Shown: positions 19,895 to 29,359 of the stretch, in pieces | Numbering within the stretch: position 1 is the stretch's first letter | Layout: each line of letters starts with the position of its first letter | Source of the DNA: Hyunsoonleella ulvae | Lineage (GTDB): Bacteria > Bacteroidota > Bacteroidia > Flavobacteriales > Flavobacteriaceae | Direction: 5' to 3' | NCBI RefSeq assembly: GCF_016827605.1 | Contig: NZ_JAEPJQ010000004.1 | Location: 248,001 to 312,000 of the forward strand | DNA length: 64,000 bases | Notes under the pieces: generated by a model | The model's database searches: none | Told to the model about the DNA's origin: nothing | The model's input: only the letters and a program-made list of their open reading frames with translations | Made by a program: the position numbers and the translations under genes

Positions 19895-21355
19895 ATGAAA
19901 TATATGAAAAAATTAAAAATTTGGAAACAGCCATTAATGGTTTTTGCAATGGCATTGTTTCTTACAGTTTTAAACTCTTGTAGTGAAGAGTTTGTTGATG
20001 AGCCCACAGATAATTCTGGTGTTACAGATAATATTATTTTCTCCAATAGAAACAATGTACAGACCTTTGTTAACGGGATATTAGCCAACTATAAAGGGCA
20101 GTATAGAACAGTAGATGTAGGTGGAATTTATGCGATGTACTTTGCAAGGGCAGTTAAGGGTAACGACTTAATACAAGCATTTAGCTGGTATACCTTTGAT
20201 TATGGTCATGAAAACAGAGAGCCTAACTTTAGACGTACTAATTTTTCATGGGACTTTAATTATGAAAATGTAAACATGGCTAACACCTTAATAGCCGGTG
20301 TTGAGAGTAGTGTAACATTAAGTGAAAGTGATAAAAAGGAATTTATAGCCAAAGGAAAGTTCTTTAGAGGTCTTCACTTCTTTGAATTACTACTAGAATT
20401 TTGTCCAAATTATAACAATGATAGGGATGCAGTAAGAATACCTTTATATACTACCCCTCTTAGTTTAGATGCTGTTCAGGGTAATCCTCCAGTAGCAATG
20501 AGAGAGATTTATAATCAGGTAATACAAGACCTAACGGATGCCGTTGCAGACCTTCCAGAGGATAGAATCGGTAAAAGTTTTATCAATAAGACAGTAGCTC
20601 AAGCAGTATTAACACGTGTGCTTTCAGTTACGCAAGACGATTGGGGAAGAATGTCTGAATTGGCAAGAGCTGCTTATGGTGGCGATGCGGCATCAGCTGT
20701 ACCTTCTACCAACTGGGGTAATGGCTTTAGTGACATGACAGATCAAGAATGGATTTGGGCATTATTCCAAAACGGATCAGATGAAACGAATTTCTTCTGG
20801 GGGCACGCAGCTCCGATGATGGATCATTTAACGCTAAGTTATTCAGCCACATATTGGGATCCTGAGTTTGTAAGTGAGTTTTCGCCAACTGATGTTCGTA
20901 ATTTATTTTTTGACATTTATGGTGTATCTGCTACAGAACCATGGAGAGAATTTATTTCTACCAAATATGCCTTTACATTCGCTTCTGATATTCCATTACT
21001 CAGAAAATCGGAAATGGTATTATTTGATGCCGAGGCACAATACCATTTAGGAAATATACCTCAAGCGCAGAATCTACTTTTTGCTTTACAGTCGGCAAGA
21101 GATCCAAATGCTGTTATGTCTGGTAATACAGGTCAGGCCTTATTGGATGAGATTTTATTAGAACGTAAAAAAGAGTTTTACGGAGAATTTGGTCCACACT
21201 GGTTCGATTCTAAACGTTATAACCTTCCAATAGAAAGAAATGATATCCATCGTATTTCTATAGATATACCAGCTAACGACAACAGATTCTTCTTAAAAAT
21301 ACCAGAAGATGAAATAGATTTAAACCCAGCTTATGCAGGATTTAACAATGAATAA
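19895..21355 (+). CDS. SusD/RagB-family surface lipoprotein
   Basis: This 486-residue partner of the SusC transporter has a lipoprotein signal ending LTVLNSC with the acylated Cys at residue 29. The TPR-rich body and the C-terminal family signature LLDEILLERKKEFYGEFGPH followed by WFDSKRYN are visible. SusD proteins sit on the outer face of the outer membrane and close over SusC. The gene starts 11 bases after SusC and its end overlaps the next gene by 8 bases, so all four genes of the locus are one operon. Confidence 0.92.
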   Translation: MKYMKKLKIWKQPLMVFAMALFLTVLNSCSEEFVDEPTDNSGVTDNIIFSNRNNVQTFVNGILANYKGQYRTVDVGGIYAMYFARAVKGNDLIQAFSWYTFDYGHENREPNFRRTNFSWDFNYENVNMANTLIAGVESSVTLSESDKKEFIAKGKFFRGLHFFELLLEFCPNYNNDRDAVRIPLYTTPLSLDAVQGNPPVAMREIYNQVIQDLTDAVADLPEDRIGKSFINKTVAQAVLTRVLSVTQDDWGRMSELARAAYGGDAASAVPSTNWGNGFSDMTDQEWIWALFQNGSDETNFFWGHAAPMMDHLTLSYSATYWDPEFVSEFSPTDVRNLFFDIYGVSATEPWREFISTKYAFTFASDIPLLRKSEMVLFDAEAQYHLGNIPQAQNLLFALQSARDPNAVMSGNTGQALLDEILLERKKEFYGEFGPHWFDSKRYNLPIERNDIHRISIDIPANDNRFFLKIPEDEIDLNPAYAGFNNE

Positions 21356-23288
21356 GAAATTTAATTTTATCTATATAGTTGTTATTCTTTGGAGTGCAAA
21401 TCTGTTTTCACAAACTGAAGTTGAAAAGAAAAAGATTTCAGCAACCTATAATATGGTAGCAATCGATAATCTTAAATCAACTTTGGCTGAAAAAAATAGG
21501 CTTAAAGAAAACAGAATTCTGACCTATCTTAAGGCAAACCAGGGGACAACTCGTAGAATAAAAATTAATGATAAAGTCTATGCGATCAAGGATATAGTGG
21601 ACGGCAAGCCTGTCTATAGAACTACGCACAACACAAATAGTGCTAAGGCTACCAAGACTGATAGGCTACATCCCGGAGGAGGATTAGGCCTTAATCTAGA
21701 GGGCTTAAATATGAGTATAGGTGTTTGGGATGAAGAGAGTGTGCGTGGAACGCATGATGAGTTTAAAGATGATCAAGTTGTACCTCAGTCTAGAGTTATT
21801 TATCCAGAGTTTCCTGGTGGTTTTTTTGGACCTATTAGTGACCATGCCACTCACGTTGCTGGAACACTCTTAGCTAAAGGGGAAAATCCTGACGCAATGG
21901 GTATGGCTCCCAAAGCAATTTTAAGATCTTATGATTGGATATTAGACGATACAGAAGCATTGAACGAGGCCTCTAATGGCTTATTATTGTCGAACCATTC
22001 GTATGGAGTGCCTATTTTTTCAGGTGGTTCCCAACAAGTATCAGCAGAAAATATAGGTTCCTATTCGTCTGATGCTAGAACTTGGGATGACGTAGCATAC
22101 AATGCTCCCTTTTATTTAGCAGTAAATTCTGCTGGAAACGAAGGAATCAATACATACACTGGAGGAATGGCTTCTGGATTTGATAAATTAACAGGCAATA
22201 AAACAGCCAAAAACAATTTGGTTGTAGCCAATGCAAATCCAATCCTAAATGCTTCTACTGGACAATTGTCTATCCTTTCCATAAACTCTGGTAGTAGTCA
22301 AGGACCTACTGATGATTTTAGAGTAAAGCCAGACATTGCTGGAGACGGAACTAATGTTCTTTCCTCATATTCTGGAAGCGATACATCCTACAGCACAATA
22401 TCTGGAACATCAATGGCTTCTCCCAATGTGGCTGGCTCTTTGCTGTTATTACAAGAGTACTACAATCAATTGAACTCTAATTTTATGAGAGCTTCAACAT
22501 TAAAGGGCCTTGTGTGTCATACAGCAATAGACGATAACACAAGAACAGGTCCTGACGGTATTTTTGGTTGGGGATTACTTAATGCTGAAGATGCAGCCAT
22601 GTTGATAAAAGATGATAATGATGGAAATGCCTATATCCGGGAAATAACTATAAACGATAGCGGTACTTATACTTATCAATTCTCTGCCGATTCTGGTAGT
22701 AAATTAAGTGCTACTATATGCTGGACAGATCCCCCAGGAAATGCTTCATCAAGCCCAGGAAACTCACTCACACCAAGATTAGTGAATGATTTGGACTTAA
22801 GGTTAGAGGATTCTAACAGTACGGTATTTACGCCATGGAAACTGGATAATACCAATGTGTCAGGTCCTGCAGTAAAAGGCGATAACAATGTTGATAATAT
22901 TGAACGTATTGATATAGAAAATCCGGTTGCTGGTAATTATACCTTAACGGTTACGCACAAAGGGAGTCTAACGAGTGGGTCTCAAGCCTTTTCTGTTATT
23001 ATTTCTGGTGCTAACCTAACTTTAAGCACCAAAGAGAATACATTTTCTGGATTGAGTGTGTGGCCAGTTCCCGCATCAACTAAGATTAATATTTCTTATA
23101 AGACGCTTCCACAAGTATCTAGACTATCTTTATACGACATCAATGGTAGCTTGGTTTTTAAAGACGTGTTGCCCGTTAGCATATCTAACGGTTACTCCAT
23201 AAATACCTCTAAGTATGCAAAAGGTATTTATTTTTTAAATATTACCAGTGGAAACTCCAAATTCACTAAAAAGATTATAATAAAATAA
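21348..23288 (+). CDS. Subtilisin-like S8 serine protease with T9SS sorting domain
   Basis: The start is taken at MNKKFNFIYIVVILW (21348), giving 646 residues with a signal peptide. The catalytic triad is visible: Asp128 in GVWDEE, His166 in DHATHVAGT and Ser355 in SGTSMASPNVAGS. After the protease domain comes a beta-rich jelly-roll-like region (about 425-550, TPRLVNDLDLRLED and VAGNYTLTVTHKG). The last 80 residues (VWPVPASTKINISY, then AKGIYFLNI and KKIIIK) are a type A T9SS sorting domain, so the enzyme should be secreted or anchored on the surface. Its start overlaps the SusD stop by 8 bases. It would make the peptides that the SusC/D pair imports (inference). Confidence 0.92.
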   Translation: MNKKFNFIYIVVILWSANLFSQTEVEKKKISATYNMVAIDNLKSTLAEKNRLKENRILTYLKANQGTTRRIKINDKVYAIKDIVDGKPVYRTTHNTNSAKATKTDRLHPGGGLGLNLEGLNMSIGVWDEESVRGTHDEFKDDQVVPQSRVIYPEFPGGFFGPISDHATHVAGTLLAKGENPDAMGMAPKAILRSYDWILDDTEALNEASNGLLLSNHSYGVPIFSGGSQQVSAENIGSYSSDARTWDDVAYNAPFYLAVNSAGNEGINTYTGGMASGFDKLTGNKTAKNNLVVANANPILNASTGQLSILSINSGSSQGPTDDFRVKPDIAGDGTNVLSSYSGSDTSYSTISGTSMASPNVAGSLLLLQEYYNQLNSNFMRASTLKGLVCHTAIDDNTRTGPDGIFGWGLLNAEDAAMLIKDDNDGNAYIREITINDSGTYTYQFSADSGSKLSATICWTDPPGNASSSPGNSLTPRLVNDLDLRLEDSNSTVFTPWKLDNTNVSGPAVKGDNNVDNIERIDIENPVAGNYTLTVTHKGSLTSGSQAFSVIISGANLTLSTKENTFSGLSVWPVPASTKINISYKTLPQVSRLSLYDINGSLVFKDVLPVSISNGYSINTSKYAKGIYFLNITSGNSKFTKKIIIK

Positions 23289-23300
23289 AACAAGAAGATT

Positions 23301-24038
23301 ATGAAAAAAATATTAACCATATTAACGATTGCATTGAGCGTTTGTATGTTCACGAATTGTGAGAAAAACGAAGATACGCCAGCTATACTAGATGTAAACT
23401 ATGTAGGCTTTGAGTCTAGACCCTTGATAGGAGTAGATCCTACTGCAACTGCAACTGAAGAAATAAAAGTGGCTACCTCAAATACTAGTAGTGCTAGCCG
23501 TACTTTTAATATTGTTGTAAATACTGATGATACAACTGCTGATCCCTCGGCATACTCAGTTCCTACTTCAGTTACAGTTCCTGCAAATTCTAATTTAGGA
23601 ACTTTTAATCTTGATATTGTAGGACCAAATGTTAATCCATCTGGTGATGATATTTTAGCTTTAGATTTTGTATCACAAGAAGGTTTACAAATAGGTGCAA
23701 CCATGCAAATAAACTTAAAACAAGTATGCCCAAACCCTGAATTAATATTAGACATAACTTTTGACGATTGGCCAGAGGAAATTTATTGGAGAATAGTAAA
23801 CGCAGCAGGTGATACTGTTTTTGAAAGTTTGACGCCAGCAGGTTTTGGAGCTTATGATGGTCTAGAAGGAGGTATTACAAGAAATATTTGTCTAGCCTCT
23901 GGATCTTATACGTTTGTTATATTTGATGGCTTCGAGGATGGAGCTGGACCATTTAGCTTAACTTTTGATGATGAGGTTATATTTGCTTCAGATGGAAGTT
24001 ACGGTGCTGGAACTAGTTTTGAGTTTACAATACCTTAA
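23301..24038 (+). CDS. Lipoprotein of the SusC/D-protease locus, unknown function
   Basis: The 245-residue product has a lipoprotein signal peptide (MKKILTILTIALSVCMFTNC, acylated Cys20). Residues 30-145 form a beta-sandwich-like segment rich in Thr, Ser and Val, with the Calx-beta-like pattern TVPANSNLGTFNLDIVG. The C-terminal part (LASGSYTFVIFDGFEDGAGP) resembles the small domains that often follow secreted proteases, with the pattern YTF-I-D-FEDG. It is the last gene of the operon and is followed by a terminator. Likely a surface-exposed binding protein for the same substrate; the function is inferred only from position. Confidence 0.7.
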   Translation: MKKILTILTIALSVCMFTNCEKNEDTPAILDVNYVGFESRPLIGVDPTATATEEIKVATSNTSSASRTFNIVVNTDDTTADPSAYSVPTSVTVPANSNLGTFNLDIVGPNVNPSGDDILALDFVSQEGLQIGATMQINLKQVCPNPELILDITFDDWPEEIYWRIVNAAGDTVFESLTPAGFGAYDGLEGGITRNICLASGSYTFVIFDGFEDGAGPFSLTFDDEVIFASDGSYGAGTSFEFTIP

Positions 24039-24060
24039 CATATAAAGTTAAATTATAAAG

Positions 24061-24095
24061 AAAAAGCCTCATTTTACAACAAAATGAGGCTTTTT
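24061..24095 (+). terminator. Strong intrinsic terminator after the SusC/D operon
   Basis: A 15-bp perfect stem (24061-24075 with 24081-24095; core AGCCTCATTTT / AAAATGAGGCT) closes a 5-base loop and carries A and T runs on both sides, so it can work in either direction. Confidence 0.9.
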
Positions 24096-24113
24096 CTTTT
24101 ATACTTTTGCCTA

Positions 24114-24848
24114 ATGCAAAACCAAACCCAAATATTCGGTATAAGAGCCATAATTGAAGCTATAAATTCAGGAAAAAGTATAGACAAGGTTTTTTTACAA
24201 AAAGGGCTTAAAGGAGAACTCTATACAGAATTAGAACAAGCACTGAGAAAAAATTCTATTAATACTTCTTATGTTCCTCCTGAAAAGCTTAATAGGCTTA
24301 CTAAAAAAAATCATCAAGGAGCCGTTGCACAAATTTCCCCTATTGATTTTTACGATTTGGAAACATTAGTTTTAGATGTTATTGAATCTGGAAAAACACC
24401 TTTATTTTTATTATTAGATCAATTAAATGATGTACGCAATTTTGGAGCTATTATTAGAACTGCCGAATGTACTGGTGTTGATGGTATTATAGTACAAAAA
24501 AAGGGTGGTGCTCCCGTTAATGGAGACACCATAAAAACCAGTGCTGGAGCAGTGTTTAAAATACCTATTTGTAAGGTAGACCATATTAAAGATGCTGTAT
24601 TCTATATGCAAGCATCTGGAATAAAAGTTATTGCTGCAACTGAAAAAACAGATAATGTACTGTACAGTGTTTCTTTTAAGGAACCTTGTGCCATCATCAT
24701 GGGATCTGAAGGTAGAGGTATAAATCCATCTACACTTAAAGTTGTTGACGAAAAGGCAAAGCTTCCTCTTTTGGGAGATATTGAATCCTTAAATGTTTCA
24801 GTTGCTTGCGGGGCGTTTTTATATGAAGCTGTACGACAACGCCAATAA
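24114..24848 (+). CDS. rlmB: 23S rRNA 2'-O-ribose methyltransferase, RlmB/TrmH family
   Basis: SPOUT-fold SAM-dependent enzyme that methylates the ribose of a guanosine in 23S rRNA (G2251 in E. coli). The start at 24114 (MQNQTQIFGIRAIIEAIN) is the family start, giving 244 residues; an extension 10 codons longer would run into the terminator. The substrate-binding domain includes KKNHQGAVAQISP, and the knot has LLDQLNDVRNFGAIIRTAEC, IIMGSEGRGI and the C-terminal SLNVSVACGAFLYE. TACTTTTG at 24102-24109, a match to the -7 element, ends 4 bases before the ATG, so the mRNA may be almost leaderless; no -33 TTG is present. Confidence 0.92.
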   Translation: MQNQTQIFGIRAIIEAINSGKSIDKVFLQKGLKGELYTELEQALRKNSINTSYVPPEKLNRLTKKNHQGAVAQISPIDFYDLETLVLDVIESGKTPLFLLLDQLNDVRNFGAIIRTAECTGVDGIIVQKKGGAPVNGDTIKTSAGAVFKIPICKVDHIKDAVFYMQASGIKVIAATEKTDNVLYSVSFKEPCAIIMGSEGRGINPSTLKVVDEKAKLPLLGDIESLNVSVACGAFLYEAVRQRQ

Positions 24849-24851
24849 ACT

Positions 24852-25583
24852 TTATTCTTCTTTTTTCTTGAAAGTGTAATTTATAGTTACGTTGTTTTCT
24901 TGTAAATCTTCTTCTGTCTCCTTAAACTCAATAAAGTTACCGTGCTCATCAAAATGTTTTAAAAAAGGATCTTCATCTTCATTAAAATTATCTTGTTCCC
25001 ACGCATACTTCTTTGGTTTAGCAATGTGTCTTTTAAATAGTAAGGCAAAAACCAATCCTGTAATTAATCCTGAAAGATGTCCTTCCCATGAAATACCTTC
25101 CTCTATGGGTAATGTATACCAAATCATACTTCCATAAAGAAAAACTACAAGTAATGATAACGCTATTAACCTATAGTGTTTTGCAAAAACACCTTTAAAA
25201 AAAGTAAAACTAACCAATACATAAATCAAGCCACTTGCACCTATGTGATAAGAAGGCCTGCCTATACACCATGTTAAAAACCCAGATAATAGTATTCCTA
25301 AAAAGATAACGTTCCAAGCAATGGGTTTATAGAAATAAAACAATGCCATAGACAATACAAAAAGAGGAATACTATTATGATATAAGTGCTGAATATCTCC
25401 ATGAATAAACGGACTTAGCACTATACCCTTGGCTCCTGATAGTGTTTGGGGATATATACCAAATTTTGAAAACTTAAACCCAAAACGCACCTCGAACCAA
25501 AAAACAAGCCAAATAATTAGTACAAATAAAATAGGATAAGCTACAATACTGGTACTGTATTTAAAATTTTGTTGTTGTTTCAT
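24852..25583 (-). CDS. Rhomboid-family intramembrane serine protease
   Basis: A 243-residue inner-membrane protein with about six hydrophobic segments. The catalytic dyad is visible as Ser117 in HIGASGLIYV and His169 in WEGHLSGLI, and HLYHNS (residues 66-71) is the conserved oxyanion-hole region. A charged cytosolic tail of about 60 residues follows (FNEDEDPFLKHFDEHGNF). Rhomboids cleave membrane-embedded segments of other proteins; the substrate is unknown. It converges on rlmB with a 3-base gap. Confidence 0.9.
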   Translation of the reverse strand: MKQQQNFKYSTSIVAYPILFVLIIWLVFWFEVRFGFKFSKFGIYPQTLSGAKGIVLSPFIHGDIQHLYHNSIPLFVLSMALFYFYKPIAWNVIFLGILLSGFLTWCIGRPSYHIGASGLIYVLVSFTFFKGVFAKHYRLIALSLLVVFLYGSMIWYTLPIEEGISWEGHLSGLITGLVFALLFKRHIAKPKKYAWEQDNFNEDEDPFLKHFDEHGNFIEFKETEEDLQENNVTINYTFKKKEE

Positions 25584-25650
25584 TATAATAAATATAGCAA
25601 ATAGTTAACCACTTTGGGTTTTGGTGCTAAAATGGCAGATACGTGCGTGA

Positions 25651-25746
25651 GGGATTGCAGCGGCATCCTTTTTTGAGGCACGAGAAAAAAATATAGTGTA
25701 AAGCCTGCCATCAGGCAGGCAGGCCTGACCCCGATTTTTATCGGGG
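25651..25746. repeat. Composite intergenic repeat with two hairpins
   Basis: GGGATTGCAGCGGCATCCTTTTTT (25651-25674) recurs exactly at 40643-40666. It is followed by GCCTGCC-ATCA-GGCAGGC (25703-25720) and CCCCGAT-TTTT-ATCGGGG (25729-25746), both perfect hairpins. A related CCTGCCT/AGGCAGG hairpin is at 54155-54174. The block looks like a mosaic of dispersed non-coding repeats. Confidence 0.75.
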
Positions 25747-25787
25747 GCACACCCAAAACTTAAATAAAATTGGTTTAATTTTACGAT

Positions 25788-27071
25788 ATGAATGCAAATG
25801 CTCCTTTAGCTGAACGATTACGACCAAAGCGTTTAACAGATTATGTAAGTCAGACACATTTGGTTGGAAAAAATGGTGCATTAACCCAGCAATTAAAACA
25901 TGGACTGATTGCTTCTATGGTGTTTTGGGGACCTCCTGGCACTGGAAAAACCACTTTAGCTAATATAATTGCAACTGAGTCTGGAAGACCTTTTTACACA
26001 TTAAGCGCCATAAATTCTGGTGTTAAAGATATTAGAGAAGTTATTGATAAAGCGAAGCAGAGTGGCGGATTGTTTACCACAAAAAACCCTATTCTCTTTA
26101 TTGACGAAATACATAGGTTTAGTAAATCGCAACAAGATTCGTTACTGCAAGCCGTTGAAAAAGGATGGATTACGTTAATAGGTGCTACTACTGAAAATCC
26201 AAGTTTTGAGATCATACCTGCTTTACTCTCTAGGTGTCAAGTTTATATTTTAAATGCCTTTTCTAAAAACGATTTAGAAATACTTTTAACCCGTGCTATT
26301 GAAACGGATGAAGTGATTTCTAAAAAAAACATAACGCTTGAAGAAACTAATGCGCTTTTGAGACTATCTGGCGGTGATGCTAGAAAGTTATTAAATATTT
26401 TTGAGCTTCTTATTACATCTAGCGATACTGATAGCGTTACCATTACTGATAATTATGTTTTGGACAAAGTACAGAATAATACGGTAAGATATGATAAAAC
26501 TGGAGAACAACATTATGACATTGTTTCGGCATTTATAAAGTCTATTCGTGGTAGCGATCCAAACGGAGCGGTATATTGGCTTGCACGAATGATTGAAGGC
26601 GGAGAAGATGTTAAGTTCATTGCCCGCAGACTTTTAATTTCTGCAAGTGAGGATATAGGAAATGCGAATCCTACAGCCCTGGTTATTGCTAACAATACAT
26701 TCCAAGCGGTTTCTACTATTGGGTATCCTGAATCTAGAATTATATTAAGCCAATGTGCAACCTATTTGGCATGCTCTCCTAAAAGTAATGCAGCTTATAA
26801 GGCTATTGGTAATGCACAACAATTAGTTAAGGATACTGGTGATTTGCCTGTACCCTTAGAAATTAGAAACGCCCCCACAAAACTTATGAAAGAACTTGGT
26901 TATGGCAAAGACTATAAATATGCGCATAACTATGATAATAGTTTTGCTGATCAAGAATTTCTACCCGAAGCCTTAAAGGGAACAACACTTTACGAACCTG
27001 GCAATAACGCCAGAGAGCATGTCCATCGCGAGTTTTTAAAAAACCGTTGGAAAGATAAGTATGGTTATTAG
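25788..27071 (+). CDS. rarA: Replication-associated recombination protein A (AAA+ ATPase)
   Basis: RarA/MgsA acts at stalled replication forks and single-strand gaps and is related to clamp-loader ATPases. The N-terminus PLAERLRPKRLTDYVSQTHL, Walker A GPPGTGKTT (48-56), Walker B LFIDEIHRF, sensor GATTENPSFEI and the C-terminal tetramerisation region (GSDPNGAVYWLARMIEGGED) are all present. The 427 residues are full length. It is a single gene with its own upstream spacer. Confidence 0.95.
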   Translation: MNANAPLAERLRPKRLTDYVSQTHLVGKNGALTQQLKHGLIASMVFWGPPGTGKTTLANIIATESGRPFYTLSAINSGVKDIREVIDKAKQSGGLFTTKNPILFIDEIHRFSKSQQDSLLQAVEKGWITLIGATTENPSFEIIPALLSRCQVYILNAFSKNDLEILLTRAIETDEVISKKNITLEETNALLRLSGGDARKLLNIFELLITSSDTDSVTITDNYVLDKVQNNTVRYDKTGEQHYDIVSAFIKSIRGSDPNGAVYWLARMIEGGEDVKFIARRLLISASEDIGNANPTALVIANNTFQAVSTIGYPESRIILSQCATYLACSPKSNAAYKAIGNAQQLVKDTGDLPVPLEIRNAPTKLMKELGYGKDYKYAHNYDNSFADQEFLPEALKGTTLYEPGNNAREHVHREFLKNRWKDKYGY

Positions 27072-27087
27072 AAACATAATTTTGAAA

Positions 27088-27951
27088 CTAAAACTTGATA
27101 TTTAGTGTTTCTATAATGACTGTATTTTGGGTGTGATGCTCCAAAACCCAACCATCTCCTTTTCTATACACTATGGCTGGCTTATTTTCAACTATGTATA
27201 CATCTGGAATTCCAGTAGTTTTTATTTTGTAAACTACTTTTGGAGAGCTATCTACTAATTGGAAACCATTATCAATGGCTTGGGCATAAAGAACATTAGA
27301 TGTTACTTTTGCCGATTCTACGTTAGGTTTGGCAACCTTTCTCTCATCTGTATTAACTTGAGGCTCGTTTTTTATCTCAGTTACTTTGTTCTCAGTTTTA
27401 GCTGTCTCTTTTTTTAAAGATGCAATTTCCTCTTTTAATTTTTTGATCTCTTCCTCTGTTTGGGTTTTTACTTCGCTTTCAACTTCAACGGATTGAGATG
27501 ACGTGATATTCTCATTAGGTATATATTTATAATCTAATCCTTCAAAAGAACTAAATGCTGCTCTTAACGCTTTATTATAGGCTGTTTTATATTCCTTCTC
27601 CCTACTTTCTCCCATTTTAGAGGTATAAACAACTTTATCATTGCAGTCTTTTAATATTACCTGCAACTTTGTTGTAAACATTCCTGATGCTTTCGTTACA
27701 TCAGATCTTAATGCTAAACATCTATTTAACATCAGGTCTTTAGGATAATCACTACCCTCCATAATGGCATTAAAACCGTATTTATCGAATAAAAATTGAC
27801 CTAACTCATTTAATCGATATTTATTTGGTTCTTTAAGAAAATCGAACTTTTTAGGCACAATTACATACTTGTATTGATTAAGATTTGTTTGCGCAAACGT
27901 GTTAAAAGCTATAAAAAAAATAATGGGTAAAGTGATTAATTTAGTTTTCAT
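27088..27951 (-). CDS. Exported coiled-coil protein, unknown function
   Basis: The 287-residue protein has a signal peptide (MKTKLITLPIIFFIAFNTFA). Residues 20-140 form a compact conserved-looking domain (YVIVPKKFDFLKEPNKYRLN, LRSDVTKASGMFTTKLQVIL). A Glu/Lys-rich coiled coil follows at about 160-200, then a C-terminal beta-rich segment (GIPDVYIVENKPAIVYRKGD). I do not recognise a named enzyme family. Its start overlaps the end of the upstream DUF5723 barrel gene by 11 bases, so it is probably a periplasmic or outer-membrane-associated partner. Confidence 0.75.
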   Translation of the reverse strand: MKTKLITLPIIFFIAFNTFAQTNLNQYKYVIVPKKFDFLKEPNKYRLNELGQFLFDKYGFNAIMEGSDYPKDLMLNRCLALRSDVTKASGMFTTKLQVILKDCNDKVVYTSKMGESREKEYKTAYNKALRAAFSSFEGLDYKYIPNENITSSQSVEVESEVKTQTEEEIKKLKEEIASLKKETAKTENKVTEIKNEPQVNTDERKVAKPNVESAKVTSNVLYAQAIDNGFQLVDSSPKVVYKIKTTGIPDVYIVENKPAIVYRKGDGWVLEHHTQNTVIIETLNIKF

Positions 27952-29359
27952 TTCTAAAGATATAATTAAGTCCTAGCTGTAAAGATACACTTTGCGCATC
28001 ATATACATTTTGATATGCTAAAATATTATCAGCCATCACATATAGGTTCAAACCAAAAATATTAGCAGAAATCCCCAAACCTAAATTACTAAAACTGTAC
28101 GAATCTATAGTATAAGTTGCTTTAGCTCTCAAACCATTAAAAATACGCCTATAGTAATATGCGGTAAGTGCTGCCTGTATGCCTCTTGGTCTTTTTATAG
28201 CATAAAGTTGCGCTCCTACCCTATTTAAATATTCGCTATCTTCAGCTGAACAATCACAATCTTCAATTTTTTTCTTTCCAAATGCATAATTTAGAGACGT
28301 GTTGAGCTTTAATGGTCTCCAAACCGTGTATTTTGTTTGTGTTGTATCTATTTCAAAAAGATCCTCAAACTCCTCCTCTATTTCACTCCAATACTCATCT
28401 GCTGTTTGTCCATTGTTTGATTCTGGGAATAATGGATCTATACCTTCAAAAACAAAATCGTTTTGCAGTACGTAATTTTCGGTATCGTTTGAATGCCTAA
28501 TAAAACCAATATCCAGCAAACTAGCATCAAAATACCATTGGTCATTTATTTGATTGGTAAATCCTATATCGAAACCTAACCCTAAGTTTTGACCAAATAA
28601 CAGGCGTTTTCTTATGGTCTTTAAATCTTGATCAAAATCATCATTATCATCGTTTACTAAGCTCCCTAACCCTGATGTTCTTGCTTCTAAATTTAAATTG
28701 AAAACATGTTGATAGATATTGTTTTCTCCTTGCAGCGTAATAAACCTACCACTATTTCTAGTAGAATTCACATTAAAAACACTGGAATAAATTTTACCTC
28801 GTATACCATATGTAACCTTTTCATCCACTCTTTTATTATAGCCAAAATGGAGTACCGTAAGCACATCTGCATTAACACTTAAATGGTCAAGCTGAAAAGG
28901 CCTACCTATGTTTGTTTGGTTACCCTCCAGTCCCAAAACTGCATAATCCTTCGGAAAATAATTTATAATATCTAATTCTTGGTATAAACCAAAACTAAAA
29001 TATTTATTTTTATTGTAGGAGGGGCCTGCTGCGAAACCTCCAGAAAAAATTTCCAATTGTTGTGTTGTTGTAAAATAATCGGTAGATTTTAACTTATTGA
29101 CTGCATTTCTTAATTTCAAATTAAAATCCTGTCCATCTTCTGCAAAAAGATCGTAAACAGAAATCCCAGAAGACCCCGTATTTAAATGTATATGAGATAA
29201 AAAGGGTATGCCAAAATATCCCTTATTATTAACTTTTGCGCCTGGGTTTAATAAAAGCGACTGCGGAATTTCAGAAAAGCCATATAGCACCTGTTTATTC
29301 TGCGAAAAACAAAAATTCATCGCAAAAAATATAACTATGTAAAACGTTTTAGAGCCCAT
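27941..29359 (-). CDS. DUF5723-type outer-membrane beta-barrel protein
   Basis: The 472-residue protein starts with a signal peptide ending FCFSQ. It then shows the Bacteroidota barrel pattern LYGFSEIPQSLLLNPGAKVN and many alternating aromatic strands (FGLYQELDIINYFP, LNTSLNYAFGKKK), ending LQLGLNYIFRNEN. The region after residue 365 resembles PorP/SprF-like barrels. Function is unknown. It lies between a lipoprotein gene (stop and start overlap by one base) and a coiled-coil protein gene, a compact three-gene envelope operon. Confidence 0.75.
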   Translation of the reverse strand: MGSKTFYIVIFFAMNFCFSQNKQVLYGFSEIPQSLLLNPGAKVNNKGYFGIPFLSHIHLNTGSSGISVYDLFAEDGQDFNLKLRNAVNKLKSTDYFTTTQQLEIFSGGFAAGPSYNKNKYFSFGLYQELDIINYFPKDYAVLGLEGNQTNIGRPFQLDHLSVNADVLTVLHFGYNKRVDEKVTYGIRGKIYSSVFNVNSTRNSGRFITLQGENNIYQHVFNLNLEARTSGLGSLVNDDNDDFDQDLKTIRKRLLFGQNLGLGFDIGFTNQINDQWYFDASLLDIGFIRHSNDTENYVLQNDFVFEGIDPLFPESNNGQTADEYWSEIEEEFEDLFEIDTTQTKYTVWRPLKLNTSLNYAFGKKKIEDCDCSAEDSEYLNRVGAQLYAIKRPRGIQAALTAYYYRRIFNGLRAKATYTIDSYSFSNLGLGISANIFGLNLYVMADNILAYQNVYDAQSVSLQLGLNYIFRNEN

